Shown here: positions 22,991 to 28,754 of the stretch, in pieces
Numbering within the stretch: the stretch's first letter is position 1
How the letters are laid out: each line of letters starts with the position of its first letter
Source of the DNA: a virus
Strand: one strand, 5' to 3'
DNA length: 28,754 nt
Virus record (IMG/VR): IMGVR_UViG_3300007510_000051
Span: 1 to 28,754 of that record
Position numbers and translations under genes: made by a program
Notes under the pieces: model-generated
Databases searched by the model: none
What the model saw: the letters and a program-made list of their open reading frames with translations, nothing else
Told to the model about the DNA's origin: nothing

Positions 22991-23030
22991 ATTGATATAA
23001 AATGTACATTTATTAAATTAGGAGAACAAT

Positions 23031-24200
23031 ATGGCAACTCAACCAATATGGCCAGGAAGTGGTTCATATACAGACGCGACAGATGTTCCATTTGGTTTTT
23101 ATACCAGTGATGTGACTTATGTAACTCATTCTGTGCAAACTGCAGAGTGGTGTGCTAAAAGACTTGGATATCCCATTATGGACGTGGAATTACAAGGTAC
23201 ACAAATGTATGCTTGTTTTGAGGAAGCGGTAACAGAATATTCTTCTATTGTAAATCAATTTAATATAAGAGAAAATATTCTTAAATTACAAGGAGCCCCA
23301 ACATCTTCTAATTTTACACATACGGTGGTATCCGATTTAGGAAGAGCTATAACTATATCAGAAGCATATGGAGCAGAAGTTGGAGTTGGTGGTTCAGTTG
23401 ATTGGAAAACTGGGTATATAGAAACATCAGCTAGTCAACAAACTTACGATTTAGATAGTTGGGCAATTGTTTCTGAAAGTAGTTCACCAATAGAGATTAA
23501 AAGAGTATTTCATGAAGCTACACCAGCTGTTTCGAGATACTTTGACCCTTATGCTGGAACTGGACAAGGTACTGATAATGTTATTGATTCATTTGGTTGG
23601 GGTGAATATTCACCTGGTGTTCAATTTACATTAATGCCTGTTTATGCTGATATATTAAAGATGCAAGCAATAGAATTTAATGACCAAATAAGAAAATCGG
23701 CATATTCATTTGAATTAATTAATAATAAATTGAGAGTTTTTCCAATACCTACATCTACATTTAAGATGTATTTTCAATATATCAGAAAAGATGATAGGTG
23801 GAAAACATTATCAAATGAAGTCACAGATGAATATACATCTGGTGGTCAGACTGCAGTACAATCTGATTTCTCAAATATTCGATATGATAATATGTCTTAT
23901 AAAGATATTAACGACCCAGGTAAACAATGGATTAGAAAATACACATTAGCTCTATGTAAAGAGTTATTGGGAATTATAAGAAGTAAATATGGTACTATAC
24001 CAATTCCAGGTGCGGAAACAACATTGGATGGTGATACTTTACGTTCAGAAGCTACGGATGAAAAGAATACTCTTGTTGAACAATTAAGAGAAATGTTAGA
24101 TTCTTCTGGTGGTGATGAGATAATGCAGGAAGAAGCGGCTGAAGCTGAAGCGACACAAGAGATTTTGAAAAAAGTTCCATTAAGTATTTATATAGGATAG
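23031..24200 (+). CDS. gp13: Neck protein (gp13-like)
   Basis: A 389-residue structural protein. The N-terminal segment (EWCAKRLGYPIMDVELQGTQ then FEEAVTEYSSIVNQ) is typical of connector proteins that dock on the portal. The C-terminal part, YTLALCKELLGIIRSKYGTI followed by PGAETTLDGDTLRSEA, matches T4-type gp13 neck proteins, which close the head after packaging. The final 45 residues are a helical Glu-rich extension. Its position directly after the capsid region and before the other neck and tail-completion genes agrees. AGGAG at 23020-23024 lies 6 nt before the ATG. It is followed after 4 nt by the next gene. Confidence 0.8.
   Translation: MATQPIWPGSGSYTDATDVPFGFYTSDVTYVTHSVQTAEWCAKRLGYPIMDVELQGTQMYACFEEAVTEYSSIVNQFNIRENILKLQGAPTSSNFTHTVVSDLGRAITISEAYGAEVGVGGSVDWKTGYIETSASQQTYDLDSWAIVSESSSPIEIKRVFHEATPAVSRYFDPYAGTGQGTDNVIDSFGWGEYSPGVQFTLMPVYADILKMQAIEFNDQIRKSAYSFELINNKLRVFPIPTSTFKMYFQYIRKDDRWKTLSNEVTDEYTSGGQTAVQSDFSNIRYDNMSYKDINDPGKQWIRKYTLALCKELLGIIRSKYGTIPIPGAETTLDGDTLRSEATDEKNTLVEQLREMLDSSGGDEIMQEEAAEAEATQEILKKVPLSIYIG
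24185..24192 (+). promoter_or_regulatory. TATTTATA copy inside the end of the neck gene
   Basis: GTATTTATATAGGATAG overlaps the last codons of the gp13-like gene, 12 nt before the next ATG. It could be a further promoter of the same type, or chance in AT-rich DNA. Confidence 0.25.
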
Positions 24201-24204
24201 AGTT

Positions 24205-24690
24205 ATGGCAGGAAGATTTAATTCGGCAAATGATTTAAGGACTTTTGAAACTTTTAATAAAGAGTTAGTTGGTGATTTACGTCTAAGTAAAGATGGTATA
24301 ATAAATCAAACAATAAAACTCTTTAAAGTTTCTGCAGAACATACGTCTACTAATTTGTATGGTGAATCTACTGGTGGTAAAATTTACAAACCTGGTGTTG
24401 AATTTGCTTGTATGATTGAAAGTGGGGATATAGATTTTAATTTAGATGAATTTGGTGCTGATGCATTACAAGATGCTACATTTTTTATGTTAAGAGAGAC
24501 ATTGACAGATTTGAAATTAGTTCCAGAATTGGGTGATATAGTAGAGTGGAATTATGCACACTTTGAAATTAATGGTATTAATGAAAACCAATTAATAGGT
24601 GGACAATATGACCAAAATTGGTCGGTTAATTGTACTGCACATATAATTAGGTCATCTACATTACAAATTGAAAGGGTTAGGAGAATATAA
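24205..24690 (+). CDS. Neck / head-tail connector protein (gp14 position)
   Basis: A 161-residue protein opening MAGRFNSANDLRTFETFNKE. The central and C-terminal parts are beta-type: PELGDIVEWNYAHFEINGIN then GGQYDQNWSVNCTAHIIRSS, a pattern I associate with neck or head-tail joining proteins of T4-like marine phages. It lies between gp13-like and gp15-like genes, where T4 has gene 14, but is much shorter than T4 gp14 (256 residues), so strict orthology is uncertain. It overlaps the next gene by one base (TAATG), giving coupled expression of the neck parts. Confidence 0.65.
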   Translation: MAGRFNSANDLRTFETFNKELVGDLRLSKDGIINQTIKLFKVSAEHTSTNLYGESTGGKIYKPGVEFACMIESGDIDFNLDEFGADALQDATFFMLRETLTDLKLVPELGDIVEWNYAHFEINGINENQLIGGQYDQNWSVNCTAHIIRSSTLQIERVRRI

Positions 24691-25478
24691 TGGCTGGAAG
24701 ATTTAGACCGATACCAAAGGTACAAGAAAAACAAAGAGGTATGGGCCCAACTGCGAATAGAGGTACACAATTATCGAGAAAAAAGGATGTAGCTAATGAT
24801 TTAAGTGTTAGTTTGATGGATGTTGATGCGGCTATTATGTATTATTTTTCCGATGTTATAAAACCTACTATTGATGAGAATGGAGAACGAGCTAGAGTTC
24901 CTGTTCTTTATTCAAATGCAGAAAGGTGGAAGTCAGCTCAAGTTGATGGTGTTATAAGAGACAATAGAAAACAAGTTATTCTTCCAGTAATAACATTTAA
25001 AAGAACAAGTGTAACTAAAGATGATAGTTTAGCAGTAGATAAAATGGATGCTAACAATCCACAATTATTTTATCACTTCGAAAGACAATATAGTAAAGAA
25101 AATAGGTATGATAAATTTTCAGTAGTACATGGACTTAAACCAGCAAGACAATACCATTCAGTTGCGATGCCTGATTATATGATATTGACATATGATGTTA
25201 TTGTATGGACAAGTTATACTGAACATATGAATGAAATAATAGAAAAGGTTAACTGGTCTGAAGGTTCATATTGGGGAGAACCAGGAAAGTTTAAATTTAG
25301 GGTCAATATAGACTCATACGAGGATGCTACAGAATTAGCAGATAGAGAAAGAATTGTTAGAAGTACCTTTAGTTTAACTGTTAAAGGATATTTAGTACCA
25401 GATAGTATTAATAAAGCTATACTAACAAGAAAATATTTTACACCAAAAGCAGTGACAATGACAGAAGTCATCGAGTAG
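24690..25478 (+). CDS. gp15: Tail completion / sheath stabiliser (gp15-like)
   Basis: A 262-residue protein, close to T4 gp15 (272). Conserved segments include VDAAIMYYFSDVIKPTID, VPVLYSNAERWKSAQVDGVI, then DKMDANNPQLFYHFERQYS, and late in the protein MPDYMILTYDVIVWTSY and KFKFRVNIDSY. These match the T4-like proximal tail terminator that caps the tail sheath and tube and joins the tail to the neck. The N-terminal MAGRFRPIPK resembles the start of the preceding protein (MAGRFNS), but the rest is unrelated. It is translationally coupled to the upstream gene. Confidence 0.78.
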   Translation: MAGRFRPIPKVQEKQRGMGPTANRGTQLSRKKDVANDLSVSLMDVDAAIMYYFSDVIKPTIDENGERARVPVLYSNAERWKSAQVDGVIRDNRKQVILPVITFKRTSVTKDDSLAVDKMDANNPQLFYHFERQYSKENRYDKFSVVHGLKPARQYHSVAMPDYMILTYDVIVWTSYTEHMNEIIEKVNWSEGSYWGEPGKFKFRVNIDSYEDATELADRERIVRSTFSLTVKGYLVPDSINKAILTRKYFTPKAVTMTEVIE

Positions 25479-25487
25479 GAGAATTTA

Positions 25488-25982
25488 ATGTCAATTAATA
25501 AACAACTCGGCGGAGTATCTGATTTTATACGAATAGCTGAAACACAAACTGGAAACCAAGCTACAGATTTGGAATTTACTAATACTTTTGGTGGAACTAC
25601 GATATTTATTATGAGAGGTGATGGCTCGCAAGTAAGTGGTAGTGATTTGGTAAATTTGAATTATGTTGGTACAAACTACTATAGAGTACAAAATCATTTC
25701 AATGGTAATGGTTCATCATCAATAGATGCATCTACTAATTCTCAAGTTTTTAATGTAACTATAGATAGTGGATATAAAATTAAAAATGGTACGATAGAGT
25801 GTAATGTCAATGGAGTTAATATGATATCAAATACAGACCAAATAAATAGTGGTGGTATTGATTTTTATATGAGTGCTTCAGCAACACAAGTATGTGTTAG
25901 AAAATTATATACTAATGGAAATGGAATGAATCTTGATAGTGGCGATTTGGTAAATATATCTTATCAACAGGAGAAGATTTAA
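25488..25982 (+). CDS. Virion structural protein, beta-sandwich type (copy 1)
   Basis: A 164-residue beta-rich protein with AGGAG just before its ATG. The C-terminal half (about 100-164) contains IECNVNGVNMIS, VCVRKLYTNGNG and SGDLVNISYQQEKI. The next protein has a matching domain (LKVRVNGYDLRT, IRIKKLYVEDTN, EDTISLKYQQE), so the two share a duplicated domain. No enzyme motif is seen. Its place between tail-completion and fibre genes suggests a baseplate, decoration or fibre-attachment part; this is positional inference. The next gene begins immediately at the following base. Confidence 0.62.
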   Translation: MSINKQLGGVSDFIRIAETQTGNQATDLEFTNTFGGTTIFIMRGDGSQVSGSDLVNLNYVGTNYYRVQNHFNGNGSSSIDASTNSQVFNVTIDSGYKIKNGTIECNVNGVNMISNTDQINSGGIDFYMSASATQVCVRKLYTNGNGMNLDSGDLVNISYQQEKI

Positions 25983-26537
25983 ATGGCTGGAATACGTAAT
26001 GGAGCTATTAGACAAGTAGAAGGATATATAGGAACAACGCGTGATTTTTTAACACCAATTTCCGAATCTACGTTTGGTTCTGATGTTTTAAAATTTCATG
26101 ATAACGCTGGTAGAGAGAATGGATTTAGTATGAATCTTGTTAAGGGAAGTCCAGAGTATTCTACCGATATTTGTAGTCGTGAGTTTGTAGATAGTATGTG
26201 GACAATTCAAGAAAATTTTGGATTACAACATATGACATCATCTACTTCTGAATATCAAGAATTTCATCCAACTCAATTAGGTGATAAAAGAAAAATTAAA
26301 AGTGGAACTTTGAAGGTCAGAGTTAATGGATATGATTTGAGAACTATGTCTGGTTCTACAGACCAAAGTAACACAAATAAAGTAGAAGCTTATTTAGATT
26401 CTACTTATAAGAAAATAAGAATTAAAAAGCTATACGTTGAAGATACCAATAAAATAGCTGGAGATAGAGTATTGTTAGGAATAGATTTAAATGACGAAGA
26501 TACAATTTCTCTAAAATATCAACAGGAGACAAGTTAG
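25983..26537 (+). CDS. Virion structural protein, beta-sandwich type (copy 2)
   Basis: A 184-residue protein starting at the base after the previous stop, with AGGAG at 25970-25974. The C-terminal domain (about 110-184) is related to that of the preceding protein. The N-terminal half differs: GYIGTTRDFLTPISESTFGS and CSREFVDSMWTIQENF. No known family was recognised. By its zero-gap position it probably makes part of the same substructure as its neighbour. Confidence 0.62.
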   Translation: MAGIRNGAIRQVEGYIGTTRDFLTPISESTFGSDVLKFHDNAGRENGFSMNLVKGSPEYSTDICSREFVDSMWTIQENFGLQHMTSSTSEYQEFHPTQLGDKRKIKSGTLKVRVNGYDLRTMSGSTDQSNTNKVEAYLDSTYKKIRIKKLYVEDTNKIAGDRVLLGIDLNDEDTISLKYQQETS

Positions 26538-27491
26538 ATGCCACTCATAGACCCGTTACGACAATTAAAACCACCTACTTCACAAAGTAGGATTTTACAA
26601 TCATCAGAATTAACAAGTTCTGATACTGGATTACCAACATTACAATGGGGCCAGGTTGGTCTGAACCTACTTGGAACTGGTAGTTTAGATGTTGGTACTG
26701 GAAATACATTATCAGCAGGATATGTTAAATTATATAATAATATAATTAAAAATTCATTAGAAGACCCAGCTATACAGTTACTCGTAGATGGTTATGATAG
26801 TGGTAGTGTTAAAATTTATGGTGATTTGATTGTTGAGGGAAGTCAATCAATACAAAACACAGAAACTTTTAGAGTAGAAGACCCAATACTTGATTTAAAT
26901 TATAGTGGTTCTACAGCGTTAGCCGGAGCTGATGCTGGATTGAAAGTTGGTCGTAATGGTGCAACTGATGCTAGAATATTATGGAATGAATCAGAAGTGA
27001 AGTGGATGGTTGATAATGGAACTGGTACGTTACAAACAATAGGTGGAGCTACAGGTTCTGAGTTTCTTGGAGCTACACAAACTAATATGTCTTCTTCTAC
27101 TATGTTAACAGATGCTAATTTAACTTTTGAAGGTGGTGAACCACTTGGTTTACCAGGTACACCTACAACTGGAAGTGCGGCAGTATCAATGACATATGTA
27201 TCCGAGTCTTTATTTCATTATATTAGAACAAAGGGTACATATCAAGCTAATTTGGTTACTGCTCCATCAACCGCGTCATTTACAGCGGTTACGGCGTCTG
27301 CACCAAGTGGAATGGAACAGACAAATTTACAAGATTTTATATTTTTTATCAATGGTCAATATATTGAACATTATGCTTGTACAATAAGACAAGAAGATTC
27401 AAATTTTAAGTTATACATAGATAGTAGTAGTTTAGAGATGGAATTTGATGCAGATGATGAGATAGTTGCACATGGTAAATTTAATGTTTAG
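26538..27491 (+). CDS. Tail fibre / structural protein with VEDPILDLN repeat-type domain
   Basis: A 317-residue protein that begins one base after the previous stop, with AGGAG upstream. It contains GDLIVEGSQSIQNTETFRVE followed by DPILDLN, then DAGLKVGRNGATDARILWNE and KWMVDNGTGTLQ. This is a recurring module of fibres and baseplate-wedge-linked proteins in T4-like marine phages. The C-terminal part (about 225-317, FFINGQYIEHYACTIRQED) is another small beta domain common in such fibres. It precedes the collagen-like fibre gene, so I infer a fibre or fibre-connector role. Confidence 0.75.
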   Translation: MPLIDPLRQLKPPTSQSRILQSSELTSSDTGLPTLQWGQVGLNLLGTGSLDVGTGNTLSAGYVKLYNNIIKNSLEDPAIQLLVDGYDSGSVKIYGDLIVEGSQSIQNTETFRVEDPILDLNYSGSTALAGADAGLKVGRNGATDARILWNESEVKWMVDNGTGTLQTIGGATGSEFLGATQTNMSSSTMLTDANLTFEGGEPLGLPGTPTTGSAAVSMTYVSESLFHYIRTKGTYQANLVTAPSTASFTAVTASAPSGMEQTNLQDFIFFINGQYIEHYACTIRQEDSNFKLYIDSSSLEMEFDADDEIVAHGKFNV

Positions 27492-27492
27492 A

Positions 27493-27500
27493 TATTTATA
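27493..27500 (+). promoter_or_regulatory. Candidate phage late promoter (TATTTATA) before the collagen-like fibre
   Basis: GATATTTATAGTTAAG starts two bases after the upstream stop and ends 20 nt before the fibre ATG. TTGGAATAAAATATG supplies a weak GGA ribosome site. Confidence 0.5.
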
Positions 27501-27520
27501 GTTAAGATTTGGAATAAAAT

Positions 27521-28754
27521 ATGGCATTATTAGAAAAAAAGCAAATAGACGAAGATGCGATAGCCGCGTTATCTGGAACAAGTGGAAGTTCTGGTTCAAG
27601 TGGTTCGTCAGGTTCATCTGGCTCAAGTGGTTCTTCTGGTTCAAGTGGTACAGATGGTACATCTGGAACTGATGGTACGTCTGGAACAGACGGAACAAGT
27701 GGAAGTTCTGGCTCGTCAGGCTCAAGTGGAATTGATGGAACTTCTGGCAGTTCTGGGTCAAGTGGAACTGATGGAACAAGTGGTTCAAGTGGTACAGATG
27801 GAACAAGTGGTGTAGATGGAACAAGTGGTTCTTCTGGGTCTTCTGGAAGTTCTGGTACAGACGGAACAAGTGGAACAAGTGGTTCGAGTGGAACTGATGG
27901 AACAAGTGGTTCAAGTGGTTCGAGTGGAACTGATGGAACTTCTGGTACAGATGGAACGTCAGGTTCAAGTGGTTCAAGTGGTTCAAGTGGAAGTAGTGGT
28001 TCTTCTGGAACAAGTGGTTCTTCTGGTTCCAGTGGTTCAAGTGGAACGGATGGTACATCTGGAACTGATGGAACAAGTGGTTCTTCTGGGTCAAGTGGAA
28101 CTTCTGGTTCATCAGGTTCAAGTGGTTCAAGTGGAAGTAGTGGTTCTTCTGGAACAAGTGGAACAGATGGAACTGATGGTACCAGTGGTATTTCTGATAC
28201 TTTTGTAACAACATCGAGTACAAGTATAGCAATACCAACATCACATCCAACTACAGTAACAATAACGGTTGGTACAGGTTTAGCTTGGAGTACTGGTCAA
28301 AATGCTCTTGTAGCTAAAACGGGTGATGCAACAAAACAATTTTTAATGGATGTTACCAGTTACAATTCTGGTACTGGAGTAATGGTTGGTGAAAGTATAT
28401 CTAATACTGGTACTGGTACTATTGCGTCATGGTCTGTAAATTTAGAAGGTGTAGCTGGTGACGATGGTACATCTGGAACTGATGGAACAAGTGGAAGTAG
28501 TGGTTCTTCTGGTTCTTCAGGTTCAAGTGGAACAAGTGGTTCAAGTGGTACAGACGGAACAAGTGGTTCAAGTGGTTCAAGTGGAAGTTCTGGAACAGAC
28601 GGAACAAGTGGTACAGATGGAACAAGTGGTTCTTCTGGTTCTTCTGGTTCTTCAGGTTCAAGTGGAACTGATGGAACAAGTGGTTCTTCTGGTTCAAGTG
28701 GAACAGATGGAACAAGTGGAAGTAGTGGTTCTTCAGGTTCAAGTGGTTCAAGTG
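27521..28754 (+). CDS. Collagen-like tail fibre, 5' part only
   Basis: The frame runs open from the ATG at 27521 to the right edge (411 codons). After an 18-residue N-terminus (MALLEKKQIDEDAIAALS) come 69 uninterrupted Gly-X-Y triplets (27575-28195), almost all GSS, GTS or GTD. An 84-residue non-collagen beta domain follows (28196-28447, with TVTITVGTGLAWSTGQNALV and GTIASWSVNLEG). A second collagen stretch then runs from 28448 to the edge. Phage collagen-like repeats form trimeric rods in fibres and spikes. Triplets contain no proline, so stability must come from other residues. Receptor-binding or chaperone ends, if present, lie beyond the window. Confidence 0.88.
   Translation, partial: MALLEKKQIDEDAIAALSGTSGSSGSSGSSGSSGSSGSSGSSGTDGTSGTDGTSGTDGTSGSSGSSGSSGIDGTSGSSGSSGTDGTSGSSGTDGTSGVDGTSGSSGSSGSSGTDGTSGTSGSSGTDGTSGSSGSSGTDGTSGTDGTSGSSGSSGSSGSSGSSGTSGSSGSSGSSGTDGTSGTDGTSGSSGSSGTSGSSGSSGSSGSSGSSGTSGTDGTDGTSGISDTFVTTSSTSIAIPTSHPTTVTITVGTGLAWSTGQNALVAKTGDATKQFLMDVTSYNSGTGVMVGESISNTGTGTIASWSVNLEGVAGDDGTSGTDGTSGSSGSSGSSGSSGTSGSSGTDGTSGSSGSSGSSGTDGTSGTDGTSGSSGSSGSSGSSGTDGTSGSSGSSGTDGTSGSSGSSGSSGSS
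27575..28195 (+). repeat. Gly-X-Y coding repeat, first collagen block
   Basis: 621 nt with a 9-nt period (GGN NNN NNN), 69 triplets with no break in phase. Typical units are GGTTCAAGT, GGAACAAGT and GGTACAGAT. Ser is encoded by a mix of AGT, TCA, TCT and TCG, so the DNA is less repetitive than the protein. Confidence 0.9.
28448..28754 (+). repeat. Gly-X-Y coding repeat, second collagen block (runs off the edge)
   Basis: The same 9-nt period resumes after the 84-residue interruption with GVA, GDD, GTS, GTD and continues to the last base of the window (about 34 triplets). Confidence 0.9.

Noticed and set aside
27432-28250. Long minus-strand open frame rich in His, Leu and Asn opposite the collagen block
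   Set aside because: It is the antisense shadow of the 9-nt Gly-X-Y period, which happens to avoid stops; no ribosome site, and low-complexity product. The same applies to the minus frame at 28419-28751 and the + frames at 27582-28208.
27575-28754. Repeat array considered as CRISPR or satellite DNA
   Set aside because: The 9-nt period keeps reading frame throughout and encodes Gly-X-Y; there are no spacers or constant-length repeats.

Overview
The window is part of the genome of a tailed, T4-type myovirus (Caudoviricetes, contractile-tail lineage). It is AT-rich, almost every gene is on the + strand, and genes are packed with 1-20 nt overlaps or gaps of a few bases. Recognisable T4-type parts are the large terminase (gp17-like), portal (gp20-like), prohead protease (gp21-like), acidic prohead scaffold (gp22-like), major capsid protein (gp23-like) and neck/tail-completion proteins (gp13- and gp15-like). 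Many genes have AGGAG-type ribosome binding sites, so the host probably uses Shine-Dalgarno initiation. A phage-borne ribosomal protein bS21 and collagen-like fibres recall marine and freshwater T4-like phages, but the host cannot be named from this sequence.

Layout: (1) 1-3060, adhesion: the end of one fibre protein, then two tandem paralogous fibres with C-terminal S74 intramolecular chaperones. (2) 3101-3577, a GH108 endolysin. (3) 3577-7109, a P-loop kinase-like protein translationally coupled to an 885-residue fusion of an NMNAT-type nucleotidyltransferase and a ligase-like KxDG nucleotidyltransferase. (4) 7117-11314, DNA packaging: zinc-ribbon protein, small protein, terminase, portal. 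(5) 11372-19599, a long run of poorly known genes around the prohead protease, ending in bS21. (6) 19756-22440, scaffold and major capsid protein, followed by a strong terminator. (7) 22529-22954, an HNH homing endonuclease. (8) 23031-27491, neck/connector and virion structural genes. (9) 27521 to the right edge, a collagen-like fibre that stays open at the edge.

Two signals cut across the genes. First, all six intergenic gaps of 29 nt or more, plus one 21-nt gap, carry a TATTTATA-type motif (one copy is TATTTATT). This is the reverse complement of the T4 late promoter core, and I infer it is this phage's late promoter. Second, many otherwise unrelated proteins begin with a short amphipathic helix ending in an (I/L)-x-E prohead-protease-type site, usually with the Glu at residue 18-20. 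I read these as capsid-targeting leaders. If so, many of the unknown proteins, and the kinase/nucleotidyltransferase pair, are packaged in the head, trimmed by the gp21-like protease, and ejected with the DNA. That possible packaged RNA- or NAD-acting enzyme pair is the most interesting hypothesis here.

There is no gene-free stretch above 300 bases; the longest gap (19600-19755) holds a possible terminator, a promoter motif and a strongly structured mRNA leader. I saw no tRNA, rRNA, CRISPR array or insertion sequence.
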